DNA of 14,422 nucleotides, taken from contig JAITDV010000036.1 of the NCBI GenBank assembly GCA_031282385.1, positions 1 to 14,422 on the forward strand. The letters are read 5' to 3'. Below are positions 6,911 to 13,735 of this stretch, piece after piece (position 1 is the first letter of the stretch; every line of letters starts with the position of its first letter). The position numbers were made by a program, and so were the translations under genes. The notes beneath the pieces are model-generated. The model saw only the letters and a list, made by a program, of their open reading frames with translations, had not been told where the DNA came from and did no database searches. Origin of the DNA: Planctomycetaceae bacterium (GTDB taxonomy: Bacteria > Planctomycetota > Planctomycetia > Pirellulales > Thermoguttaceae).

Positions 6911-8479
6911 TCATTTCCGTTTTAATTCTTCCATTCGGCAACCGGTTTGTTTTCCCGAAAACGCAATGCCAAGAAGAATAATTTCACCAAGATATTTACT
7001 GTAATAACGTTTTTCATGAATTTGGTTTATTGCTTCTTTAAGTAAGTAGTCTATCGTTTTTTTGTCACTATATTTTATTTCGGCAACTATTGTTACTTCG
7101 GGTTGCTCCCAAACCAAATCAGAACGTCCTAAATCGTTGTGTTCCTCCGCATGAATTTTGAAACCAAGTAACCGCATCCAAATTAACATTAAAGAATGAT
7201 AATAGGCTTCTTGAGGAATATGAAGATCATAAGGAACCGTTGCAACCATTGCCTCAAGACTACAAGCAAAACCCGCTTCATCAAAATTAGTCATCTGTTG
7301 TTGCATTGTTCTTCGTAGTTTATCAATATACCGGTCGTCGGGATATTTGCCGTAGGCTTTCAACAAACATTTTAGTAACGCTTTGTTGACTTCCATATTG
7401 GGAACGCCAAGCGTATATTCGGCGCACCCGTCAGGCGTTAGTTCCATTTGTTTGACGGTCAAATAACCGGTTTGAAACAACAATGGTATTTCACTCATAT
7501 TTTCCAGATCATATTCATTGAATATACTTTCATCGCCGACAACAATCGGTTCCAGTACGTCTTCTATATTGTTACGGCGTTGAATAATATCGATAAGAAA
7601 AGTTGGCGAGCCGGTACGAAACCAGTAATCGGCAAATCGTTGGACTTTAAAAAAATTCAATGTTGAAAACGGATTATAAATAGCTGTTTTGCCGTCCCAA
7701 GTGTAACCATTATACCAGTAACGAATTTGTTCCAGTAAATATTCCCTTGTCATCTTCAAATATTCGGCGGCACTGTCAATATACTCATAAAAGTTACGTT
7801 CCAACTCTTCTTGAGTATAACCGCATACGGCTGCATATTCTTTTTGCAACGTTATGTCATCAAGATTATTCAACGCAGAAAAAATCGACAGTCCCGAAAA
7901 TTTTGACACACCGGTAAGAAAAACAAATTTCAAATACTCATCAACGCTTTTGAGTATCTGATAAAAATCATGTACTGCCGTCCGAATCGGATTCAGATGA
8001 GAATCGAATAGATGTGAAGTTATCGGTTTGTCGTATTCGTCGATGAGGACAACGACAGGTTTGCCGGTAGTAGTGTATAAAGATTCGATCAATTCTCCAA
8101 AACAGTCGGGCGCAAATTCGGTCGATAAGGTAATATCATAATTTTTGGCAATTTTTTTCAGGTGAGAAATCAGACTGCTTTTCATTTCTTCCAAAGTAGA
8201 ATGACTAATTCCTGCCCAATCGATTGTGATGACCGGATATTGTTGCGACCAATCCCATTTGTCATAAATGTAAAGTCCGTCAAATAACTCTTTTTGCCCC
8301 TTGAATATCGCTTCCAACGTGCTAACCAACAATGATTTGCTAAAACGCCGAGGACGCAAAAGAAAATAAATGTCCCCTGCCGAAATCATTTCATGAATTA
8401 CTTCGGTTTTATCAACATATAAAAAATTATTGTTGCGTAAATATTCAAATGATTGTCTTCCGATTGGTAACTTTTTCAT
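6911..8479 (-). CDS. AAA-ATPase-like / PD-(D/E)XK nuclease-fold protein
   Basis: A 522-residue member of the large family that joins an N-terminal AAA-ATPase-like domain to a C-terminal PD-(D/E)XK nuclease-fold domain. Visible motifs are a P-loop-like RPRRFSKSLL at 42-51, a Walker B-like VVVLIDEYDKPI at 142-153, FVFLTGVSKFS at 185-195 and NPFSTLNFF at 269-277. In the C-terminal part are GRSDLV at 451-456 and VAEIKY at 465-470, giving the D...ExK signature. The length is normal for the family. In most relatives I know, the P-loop reads RPRRFGKS; here Gly is Ser. The cellular role of these proteins is not established; they are often numerous in gut bacteria and sit singly, as here, rather than beside a modification enzyme. 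No strong Shine-Dalgarno is seen. A foldback element 55 bases upstream could contribute the promoter. Confidence 0.9.
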   Translation of the reverse strand: MKKLPIGRQSFEYLRNNNFLYVDKTEVIHEMISAGDIYFLLRPRRFSKSLLVSTLEAIFKGQKELFDGLYIYDKWDWSQQYPVITIDWAGISHSTLEEMKSSLISHLKKIAKNYDITLSTEFAPDCFGELIESLYTTTGKPVVVLIDEYDKPITSHLFDSHLNPIRTAVHDFYQILKSVDEYLKFVFLTGVSKFSGLSIFSALNNLDDITLQKEYAAVCGYTQEELERNFYEYIDSAAEYLKMTREYLLEQIRYWYNGYTWDGKTAIYNPFSTLNFFKVQRFADYWFRTGSPTFLIDIIQRRNNIEDVLEPIVVGDESIFNEYDLENMSEIPLLFQTGYLTVKQMELTPDGCAEYTLGVPNMEVNKALLKCLLKAYGKYPDDRYIDKLRRTMQQQMTNFDEAGFACSLEAMVATVPYDLHIPQEAYYHSLMLIWMRLLGFKIHAEEHNDLGRSDLVWEQPEVTIVAEIKYSDKKTIDYLLKEAINQIHEKRYYSKYLGEIILLGIAFSGKQTGCRMEELKRK

Positions 8480-8533
8480 AACTTAAAAAACTTTCTGATG
8501 GTAACGGATTTGATATTTTGCAACTGAATAGTT

Positions 8534-8636
8534 TACTGATCGTCCTATAAATTACGAGACTCAAGAGAGCAAATGTCTGTTTCCGATAAGTAAGCTGCCG
8601 ACAGTAGATGAAATTTTAAACATGAACAGCTTGAAA
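8534..8636 (-). repeat. ~107 bp foldback element, copy 3 (reverse)
   Basis: A diverged reverse copy containing CGTCCTATAAATTACGAGAC, TTTCCGATAAGTAAGC and, at the far end, CATGAACAGCTTGAAAG. Its right end faces the start of the AAA-ATPase-like gene. A promoter-like pair is present on the minus strand: TTTGCT (8568-8573), an 18-base spacer and TATAGG (8544-8549). Confidence 0.7.
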
Positions 8637-8689
8637 GATTATTTAATTGCGATCATTCGTGGATAAAATAATCTTTAAAGATTGCCACA

Positions 8690-8735
8690 AGGAATTTTTT
8701 GGAGACAACAAGCATAAACAACTCTTAAAAACTGA
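8690..8735 (+). repeat. Degraded gene-start repeat, copy C (partial)
   Basis: The segment TTTTTTGGAGACAACAAGCA followed by TAAACAACTCTTAAAAACTG corresponds to the GAGGACATAACAAACATG and ACTTAAAAACC blocks of copy B (12261-12372). The start codon is lost and stops appear at once. Confidence 0.35.
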
Positions 8736-8767
8736 AAAACAAATGTAATAAGCATAGAAGTTTTTGC

Positions 8768-9274
8768 TTATAATTCCCAATCAGGTCTGCCAGGACATGA
8801 AAGTACTATACGCCCCGAATCTCTGTACAAAGTTACCGTTCTGCTATGCGAACCTCCAACATCTTCCGCCACTGCACCAAGACCATATTGCCAAAGAATT
8901 TTTTTTGCTGCAAGTGCATTGCGTTTTCCTATATTAAATGTGTTATTGGGGTCAGCTACATTTGCACCGCCTGCCATTTTGATTATCAAATTGGATGGTT
9001 TCGACAACGATCCCGCAACCCGTTTCATCATTTCCATCAATGCCGGAATACCCGTGTCCGCAAAATAACCCGGTAACTGTTTTGCACGGTCAGGCGAAAC
9101 CGACGAATCCGGCAACGCAATATGATCCATCCCAACGCACCGCGTCCCTCGATCCAATATCATTAAAGCAATACACGAACCAAGTGCCATTGTACGAATG
9201 ATCCCGCCATTCGTCTTCGTCACGCCATAATCACCAACTCCAAGCATTATCCGCTGCTGATTGATAAATTGCAT
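8768..9274 (-). CDS. cheD: Chemoreceptor glutamine deamidase CheD
   Basis: CheD deamidates glutamines of methyl-accepting chemotaxis proteins and in some bacteria interacts with the CheC phosphatase. From the ATG at 9274 the protein has 168 residues. The family core is intact: LGSCIALMILD with catalytic Cys34, Thr28 six residues before it, and His51 in GMDHIALPDS. The spacing of Thr, Cys and His equals that of the Thermotoga maritima enzyme (21, 27, 44). KMAGGANV, NIGKRNA and the C-terminal DVGGSHSRTV segment are also present. A TTG at 9287-9289 would add five residues; neither start has a clear Shine-Dalgarno, so I prefer ATG. The gene is on the same strand as cheR and cheB but is separated from cheB by 462 bases that hold a foldback element. 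No cheC is seen. Confidence 0.95.
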   Translation of the reverse strand: MQFINQQRIMLGVGDYGVTKTNGGIIRTMALGSCIALMILDRGTRCVGMDHIALPDSSVSPDRAKQLPGYFADTGIPALMEMMKRVAGSLSKPSNLIIKMAGGANVADPNNTFNIGKRNALAAKKILWQYGLGAVAEDVGGSHSRTVTLYRDSGRIVLSCPGRPDWEL

Positions 9275-9397
9275 CTTTATATCGTTCAATAAACAATTCT
9301 ATACATAAAACAACAAACCAATTTAAACGCAAAATCTTAACCACTTCGCAAATCCCGACCACACATTGGCAATCCTACAATTAGATAATTACATTAT

Positions 9398-9440
9398 TCA
9401 TTCCTTAAAATTCAGTTTTCATTTTTTTGTAAGGGAGTTT
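9398..9440 (+). repeat. Gene-start repeat, copy D (5' half only)
   Basis: CCTTAAAATTCAGTTTTCAT followed by TTTTTTGTAAGGGAGTTTT matches the 5' halves of 12261-12372 and 2268-2370. The part carrying the ACATAACAAACATG block is missing. Confidence 0.35.
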
Positions 9441-9462
9441 TTTGAATTCGGAATTGACAATA

Positions 9463-9570
9463 TATTAAACTGTTTACATTTTAGGTTTCTTTAACAGTCG
9501 CCAGTTTACCTATCGGAAAGCAGGCTTTTACGCTTTGGCGTCACGCAATTTATAGTACGAATAGTATATT
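9463..9570 (+). repeat. ~107 bp foldback element, copy 4 (forward)
   Basis: A clear forward copy. The left end is TTAAACTGTTTACATTTTAG, the centre TTTACCTATCGGAAAGCAGG and the right end GCAATTTATAGTACGAATAG. It sits between cheB and cheD. Confidence 0.82.
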
Positions 9571-9652
9571 ATCAATTTTCAAACATTAACTTTTGACGGT
9601 TACTTTTGTTATTGCCGTGTTACAACCTATACCATCATTAGTTCATAATTGC

Positions 9653-9698
9653 TATAACAAAAAAATGAAAATTCATCTCCGCTACTGAATAGTTACAT
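9653..9698 (+). repeat. Short dispersed repeat ending in TGAATAGTTACA
   Basis: Partner of 6827-6870, with the same ATAACAAAAAAAT start and the TGAATAGTTACA end at 9686-9697. Confidence 0.4.
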
Positions 9699-9736
9699 TT
9701 TATAAGTATAAATCAATCAATTGCGTTATTGCACGG

Positions 9737-10789
9737 CTATCTCAAAAAACCTTGCAAAGTTTGTGCAATTTTTGGCAAAGGTACTAGCATTTCTGCACCG
9801 CCGCGTTGATATGCTTCTTTGGGCATTCCAAACACGACACAAGTCGCCTCGTCTTGAGCAATACAATGCGCTCCCGCATCACGCATTGTTTTCATTCCAT
9901 TTGCTCCATCCGCACCCATTCCCGTCAACATTGCACCTATCGCTTTATTCCCAACATTTTTTGCAACAGAATTCATCATCTGCTCAACCGACGGACGATG
10001 CCCGCAACACAACGGCGCATCAAAAACATGCACTCCCCATCCCATTCCTTTACGTATCACTTCAAGCTGCTTACCACCCTGCGCAATTAAAACACGACCA
10101 TCATAAATTAGATCACCATCTTCCGCTTCTTTGACAATCATTTGTGCAAGACTGTTTAACCTGTCCGCAAACATTTTAGTAAATCCAGCAGGCATGTGTT
10201 GCACAACAACCGTACCAATGAAACTTTTTGGAAATCCGCAAATCACTTCCCGCAACGCCTCAGTTCCGCCTGTTGAAGCACCAATTGCACAAACCCGCGA
10301 CGATTGAACTTGACCAATCACCTTGCTGCCAAGCCCCGAACCGCCCGCCACTGAATTAGGTTCATATTGCTTGTGTTTCCAATGTGAAACATTAGCCGTT
10401 GATGCTATTTTCACTTTTGTACACAACTCGTCAACCATCTGCTCAAGATTACCACTTTTAGGTTTTGCAACAAAATCAACCGCACCCGCCGCCATCGCCT
10501 CAAGCGTTGTTTTTTGACCGCGTTCCGTAAGCGAACTAACCATAACAACCGGAATAGGATATTGCGGCATCAAACGACGCAAAAATTCAACCCCATTCAT
10601 TTTGGGCATCTCAACATCCAACGTCAAAACATCCGGTTTCAAACGAATTATTTCATCACGAGCTTGATATGGATCACCAGCCGTTCCACAAACCACTATG
10701 TTCGGGTCTTTGGCAAGTCCTTCCGAAAGAATCTTACGGACAAGCAAAGAATCATCTATTACCAAAACACGAACTGTTCTAATTTGCAT
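9737..10789 (-). CDS. cheB: Chemotaxis protein-glutamate methylesterase/deamidase CheB
   Basis: From the ATG at 10789 the protein has 350 residues, the normal CheB length. The N-terminal receiver domain has the acidic pair Asp12/Asp13 in VIDDS, phospho-acceptor Asp58 in LTLDVEMPKMNG, and Lys109 in VAKPK. After a ~45-residue linker the methylesterase domain has catalytic Ser172 in GASTGGTEAL, His198 in VQHMPAGFT and Asp294 in LTGMGADGANGM. It would remove methyl groups from receptors when phosphorylated by CheA. The reading frame extends to a TTG at 10807, but a GGAG sequence at 10801-10804 precedes the ATG and the N-terminus then begins just before the first beta strand, as in other CheB proteins. 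The gap to cheR is 23 bases, so the two are almost certainly cotranscribed. Confidence 0.96.
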   Translation of the reverse strand: MQIRTVRVLVIDDSLLVRKILSEGLAKDPNIVVCGTAGDPYQARDEIIRLKPDVLTLDVEMPKMNGVEFLRRLMPQYPIPVVMVSSLTERGQKTTLEAMAAGAVDFVAKPKSGNLEQMVDELCTKVKIASTANVSHWKHKQYEPNSVAGGSGLGSKVIGQVQSSRVCAIGASTGGTEALREVICGFPKSFIGTVVVQHMPAGFTKMFADRLNSLAQMIVKEAEDGDLIYDGRVLIAQGGKQLEVIRKGMGWGVHVFDAPLCCGHRPSVEQMMNSVAKNVGNKAIGAMLTGMGADGANGMKTMRDAGAHCIAQDEATCVVFGMPKEAYQRGGAEMLVPLPKIAQTLQGFLR

Positions 10790-10800
10790 AATATAAACTT

Positions 10801-10805
10801 CTCCC
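10801..10805 (-). promoter_or_regulatory. Ribosome binding site of cheB
   Basis: GGGAG on the minus strand lies 11 bases before the ATG at 10789. It overlaps the alternative TTG start, which argues for the ATG. The TTG could instead use GAGG at the end of cheR, so the case is good but not closed. Confidence 0.5.
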
Positions 10806-10812
10806 AAAAAAC

Positions 10813-11664
10813 TTATTCCTCTTTTCTATAAACCGCTGGTTTAATATACTTCCAAGTCGTATGTTCACGCGAAAGCGTTTCTGAATGACCAATCAATAAA
10901 TAACCGCCATTGACAGTTTGTTGATACATTCTATTCACAAGCGCATGCTTGGTCGCCGCATCAAAATAAATCATAACATTACGACACCAAATACAATCAA
11001 ACGGTCTCTTAAACGGCAATTTCTCATTCATCAAATTGAATTTACGTATCGTAACCTCATTTTTCACTTTATCAACAACTTCATAACCTTCGGCAGTTTT
11101 TTTGAAATATTTATTTATTATCGAAGTCGGTACACCTTGAAACCGTGTCTGATCGTACACACCTCGTTTCGCTGCGACAAGTGCCTTTTCAGAAACATCC
11201 GTCGCCAAAAGACCACAATTCCAATTCTTATAGTCCACACCAAAATACTCAAGAAGCGCAATAGTAATAGTATAAGGTTCCTCGCCGCTTGACGCTGCCG
11301 CGCACCAGATTCGAAGATCATTATTTTTTTCCGCCTTATGCACGCGAACCATCCAAGGTAAAATATCACTCTTAAAAAAATCAAAATGATCAGGCTCGCG
11401 AAAAAAGAACGTATGGTTAGTAGTAATCTGATTTGCTAACTCCGTTATCGCAACATTCGTTTTGTCCGCAACAAGATGATCATAATATTCTTGAAATGTA
11501 CGAAATCCGTGTTGTTTAAGTATCTTCTGCAAACGACCAACAACCAACCCCTTCTTCTGCTCCGTCAACACAATACCAAAACGGTTATAAACAATATCTC
11601 GAATCGCGTAAAACTCCGCATCCGAAATATGCATCATATCCGAAATAATAGGGGAACCACTCAT
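10813..11664 (-). CDS. cheR: Chemotaxis protein methyltransferase CheR
   Basis: A 283-residue S-adenosylmethionine-dependent enzyme that methylates glutamates of chemoreceptors. The N-terminal helical CheR_N domain (~12-80) is followed by TNHTFFFRE at 82-90. The methyltransferase domain has the SAM-binding IWCAAASSGEEPYTI at 119-133 (many relatives have Cys where the third Ala is), ATDVSEKAL at 154-162, CRNVMIYF at 227-234 and GGYLLIGHSE at 253-262. There are no TPR repeats or C-terminal extension. It is the first gene of a cheR-cheB unit, with the cheB start codon 23 bases downstream. No strong Shine-Dalgarno precedes the ATG; Met10/Met11 are possible later starts. A GAAAC repeat lies 33-52 bases upstream, in the probable leader. 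Confidence 0.97.
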   Translation of the reverse strand: MSGSPIISDMMHISDAEFYAIRDIVYNRFGIVLTEQKKGLVVGRLQKILKQHGFRTFQEYYDHLVADKTNVAITELANQITTNHTFFFREPDHFDFFKSDILPWMVRVHKAEKNNDLRIWCAAASSGEEPYTITIALLEYFGVDYKNWNCGLLATDVSEKALVAAKRGVYDQTRFQGVPTSIINKYFKKTAEGYEVVDKVKNEVTIRKFNLMNEKLPFKRPFDCIWCRNVMIYFDAATKHALVNRMYQQTVNGGYLLIGHSETLSREHTTWKYIKPAVYRKEE

Positions 11665-11696
11665 TTTTTCGCGTTTGTTTAAGGTAAGTAAAAAAA

Positions 11697-11716
11697 GAAA
11701 CGAAACGAAACGAAAC
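11697..11716. repeat. Pentanucleotide tandem repeat (GAAAC)x4
   Basis: Four perfect GAAAC units (GTTTC on the cheR coding strand) lie 33 bases upstream of the cheR start codon, within the likely promoter or leader. Confidence 0.8.
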
Positions 11717-11908
11717 TCTCACACAAATTAAACATGATCATTCAATTAAGTTACAATAACCGCTCACGATAATTTAATGTAACATTATTTCTGCTTATTA
11801 TTTAACTTGATAAAATTCAACTACATCTTGATCCGTCCTTTTATTACCGCACAATATAAAAAACGCATTCAAGCAATAAAATAATACTAAAATACTAAAA
11901 AACTAAAA

Positions 11909-11955
11909 ATTCAAGTGTGATTAGTTTATCTATCAGAAGCTCGCTTTAACGCATT
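11909..11955 (+). repeat. Partial foldback element (forward fragment)
   Basis: AGTTTATCTATCAGAAGC followed by TCGCTTTAACGCATTG matches the core of copy 4 (AGTTTACCTATCGGAAAGC, then CTTTTACGC). The right end is missing. It abuts the reverse copy at 11973-12074. Confidence 0.5.
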
Positions 11956-11972
11956 GTATTACCAACTTCTAT

Positions 11973-12074
11973 AATTGTACTATGAATTACGTAACTCAAT
12001 CGCGTAGAAACTTGCTTTCCGATATGTAAGCTGATGGCAGTAAACAAAAATTAAAGTGTAAACAGTTTAAAATT
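11973..12074 (-). repeat. ~107 bp foldback element, copy 5 (reverse)
   Basis: A reverse copy starting ATTGTACTATGAATTACG, with centre CTTTCCGATATGTAAGC and end AGTGTAAACAGTTTAAAA. The outermost right-end bases are worn. Its right end faces cheR, about 300 bases away. Confidence 0.75.
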
Positions 12075-12260
12075 TGTTCAGTAAATTTACAGGTAAATCC
12101 ATTGTGAATTTGGATCATCGGGATATAGCAAAACTTAAAAGAATCGTAACCGATAGAATAATTAACGTTACCAAAAAAACACTCGTCATATTCACGGTCA
12201 ATATCAGCTCCTGTTAATCGTTATAACACAAATTACAACTACGTTTATAAGAATATACTC

Positions 12261-12372
12261 TTTACACTTTAAAATTCTGTTTTCTTTTTTGTAGGAAAAT
12301 CAGTTACAAAATGAATTTTGAGGACATAACAAACATGAAAACTAACTTAAAAACCAAAATTCAAGTTTTCAT
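12261..12372 (+). repeat. Gene-start repeat, copy B (best preserved)
   Basis: It contains TTTACACTTTAAAATTCTG, a T-rich stretch, GAGGACATAACAAACATG and AACTTAAAAACC. Related copies are at 2268-2370, 8690-8735 and 9398-9440. The conserved part covers an untranslated leader, a Shine-Dalgarno-like GAGG and the first codons of a reading frame. Confidence 0.5.
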
Positions 12373-12433
12373 ATCATTTTATTCGAATACTATTTTTATA
12401 TTTACGTTTTATGTTGTGTTCTTATTCTCGTAG
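12335..12433 (+). pseudogene. 32-codon signal-peptide-like frame, possibly the relic of a secreted-protein gene
   Basis: ATG with GAGG 11 bases upstream opens a frame MKTNLKTKIQVFISFYSN, continuing with a hydrophobic stretch, and stops with TAG. A lysine-rich N-terminus followed by a hydrophobic run resembles a signal peptide with nothing after it. The start lies in a repeat whose other copies have lost ATG. I read it as the leftover 5' end of a gene; a real small membrane peptide is possible. Confidence 0.25.
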
Positions 12434-12511
12434 TGAAAATATCGCTTGGTAGAAATAAATTAAATCAATTTAATTTTATTATCTCGGTTTTTACACTCCA
12501 TTTGGAACGCA

Positions 12512-12617
12512 TTTTAAACTGTTCACACTTTAAATTTCCGTCACCACCGCCTACTTACCTATCGGAAAGCAGGTTTATACGCCCTTGAGTCGTGCAATTA
12601 TAGTACGAAAAGTATAA
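12512..12617 (+). repeat. ~107 bp foldback element, copy 6 (forward)
   Basis: The left end is TTTTAAACTGTTCACACTTT, the centre TACTTACCTATCGGAAAGCA and the right end GCAATTATAGTACGAAAAGT. With the reverse copy at 12841-12948 it brackets tRNA-Cys. Confidence 0.82.
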
Positions 12618-12720
12618 TTCATCATTTGACTGAAAAAACAATGCTGAAAAATATTTACCGCAATATAAATTCTATATTTTAGTTGTTCGGTCCGTGAATT
12701 AAATACCTAAAAACGTCTGA

Positions 12721-12754
12721 ATAATTATAAAAACAAAATAATTATAAAAACAAA
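12721..12754. repeat. 17 bp tandem duplication beside tRNA-Cys
   Basis: Two perfect copies of ATAATTATAAAAACAAA end one base before the tRNA 3' end. In the tRNA's direction the sequence is T-rich, so it lies in the transcript's 3' trailer. No hairpin is seen. Confidence 0.85.
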
Positions 12755-12827
12755 AGGCGTCGCCCGGACTCGAACCGGGATATAACGGATTTGCAATCCG
12801 CTGCCTTAGCCATTTGGCTACGACGCC
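12755..12827 (-). tRNA. tRNA-Cys (anticodon GCA)
   Basis: A full cloverleaf on the minus strand. The acceptor GGCGTCG (12821-12827) pairs with CGACGCC (12756-12762), discriminator T at 12755. The anticodon stem CGGAT/ATCCG encloses TTGCAAA with anticodon GCA, and the T-loop is TTCGAGT. CCA is not encoded. A foldback element begins 14 bases upstream of the 5' end and may supply its promoter. Confidence 0.97.
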
Positions 12828-12840
12828 AATAATCTACATG

Positions 12841-12948
12841 ATACACTGTTCGTACTATAAATTGCGAAACTCAAAGGCGTAAAAGCATGCTTGCCGATAG
12901 GTAAGCAGGTGACGGCAAATGAAATTTAAAGTGTGAACTGTTTAAAAA
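12841..12948 (-). repeat. ~107 bp foldback element, copy 7 (reverse)
   Basis: A well-preserved reverse copy: CACTGTTCGTACTATAAATTG, CTTGCCGATAGGTAAGCAGG and GTGTGAACTGTTTAAAAA. On the minus strand it contains TTTACG (12878-12883), an 18-base spacer and TATAGT (12854-12859), pointing at tRNA-Cys. Confidence 0.85.
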
Positions 12949-13103
12949 CAATAATTCACCGTTAATTTATAAAACTCTTAAAATGGTAATGCAAATTTCA
13001 ATTCACGCAAGGGAGACCCCAAAAAAATATTTATATATTCTCATTCAAACACAATTTTTTGTATTTTACGATTGAGTTTGAGTAAAATAGAAAACGACGG
13101 CAA

Positions 13104-13256
13104 TATATACTGTTCGTACTATAAAATTGCGCAACTCAAAAGCGTGTACTGTGTACTATAAATTGCATGATTCGAAAGCGTAAAAGTATGTTTACCTATC
13201 GAAAAACAGGCTTTTGCGCTCTTGAGTCACGCAATTTATAGTACTAGCAGTATATA
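13104..13256. repeat. Rearranged foldback element: a right-end half plus a right-end/right-end palindrome
   Basis: Positions 13104-13145 are the right half of an element in reverse orientation (ATACTGTTCGTACTATAAAA ...). Then 13147-13193 and 13204-13252 form a long imperfect hairpin around the loop ACCTATCGAA; both arms carry the right-end sequence (TACTATAAATTGCATGATTC on the left, GCAATTTATAGTACTAGCAG on the right). The usual left end with TTCACACTTT is absent. Confidence 0.75.
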
Positions 13257-13509
13257 TTACAAATTTCTTGTTTTTCAAATGCAGTATTAGAGTGCAATAA
13301 TACAAATATTTTTATCTTTTTGTCAGAATTTGACGATAATAGCAATTATGTTTATTTTTTTGATTGTAAGGAGTGTTGGTTAATCGGAAAACCGAACATG
13401 AAGTTTGACTAGTCTTGCCTGAATTTTTGTAACAATTTTAATTTATTTGTAACTATTCACTTGAGAGTATAAAATTTGCCAATGTATTATTTCGTCTTGA
13501 AGACAGAGT

Positions 13510-13593
13510 ATAACAACCCGCCGCGTTGTGTCGGGTTGTTATGTATTATCCGTTGCGGGGTGAAAGAAAAACGTAAAAAACAAAGCCGCAACG
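13510..13593. other. GC-rich hairpin pair; candidate structured RNA or terminator
   Basis: Stem 1 is ATAACAACCCG (13510-13520) with CGGGTTGTTAT (13532-13542), perfect over 11 bp with an 11-base loop. Stem 2 is CGTTGCGG (13551-13558) with CCGCAACG (13586-13593), perfect over 8 bp. They stand out in AT-rich DNA about 140 bases before the secreted-protein gene. Neither stem is followed by a clean T-run, so a standard terminator is not certain. Confidence 0.45.
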
Positions 13594-13678
13594 CCAAATT
13601 ATTGAATTGCTGCTATCAAATATATTTCGATAAAAAAACACACGGATGAATAGTTACAAATAATTTTTAGAGGTTTCA

Positions 13679-13710
13679 TTAAACAGTTCACACTACTTCA
13701 ATTTAAAATT
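13679..13710 (+). repeat. Isolated left end of the foldback element
   Basis: TTAAACAGTTCACACT matches the left end of the forward copies; after an unrelated ACTTCA the sequence reads ATTTAAAATT. No core or right end follows. It lies 25-57 bases upstream of the secreted-protein start codon. Confidence 0.5.
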
Positions 13711-13735
13711 TTATGTTTTTAATAATTAGGCTATT

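Larger units (their letters stand above)
9275..9736. other. Noncoding interval between cheB and cheD
   Basis: The interval contains half of a gene-start-type repeat (9398-9440), a foldback element (9463-9570) and a short dispersed repeat ending in TGAATAGTTACA (9653-9698). No gene is visible. Any cheD promoter must lie here unless transcription continues from cheB. Confidence 0.6.
11665..12754. other. Noncoding interval upstream of cheR
   Basis: About 1.1 kb without a convincing gene. It contains a GAAAC tandem repeat (11697-11716), a partial and a near-complete foldback element back to back (11909-12074), a gene-start repeat with a 32-codon frame (12261-12433), another foldback element (12512-12617) and a 17 bp tandem duplication (12721-12754). 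I see nothing recognisable in 11720-11905 or 12080-12255. Confidence 0.6.
12828..13735. other. Noncoding interval between tRNA-Cys and the small secreted-protein gene
   Basis: It holds foldback copies at 12841-12948 and 13104-13256, a GC-rich hairpin pair at 13510-13593, two occurrences of the TGAATAGTTACA motif and an isolated left end of the foldback element at 13679-13710. No open frame here looks like a gene. Confidence 0.6.

Noticed and set aside
6911..8479. Restriction enzyme or antiphage defence gene
   Set aside because: The PD-(D/E)XK fold is present, but this family has no proven defence role and no methyltransferase or defence partner is adjacent.
9275..9289. TTG start of cheD adding five residues
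   Set aside because: No Shine-Dalgarno supports it and the nearby ATG at 9274 keeps the whole conserved domain; it remains possible.
12512..13256. CRISPR array or tandem repeat array
   Set aside because: Copies vary in orientation and spacing, are long and foldback-shaped, and have no regular spacers or cas genes nearby.
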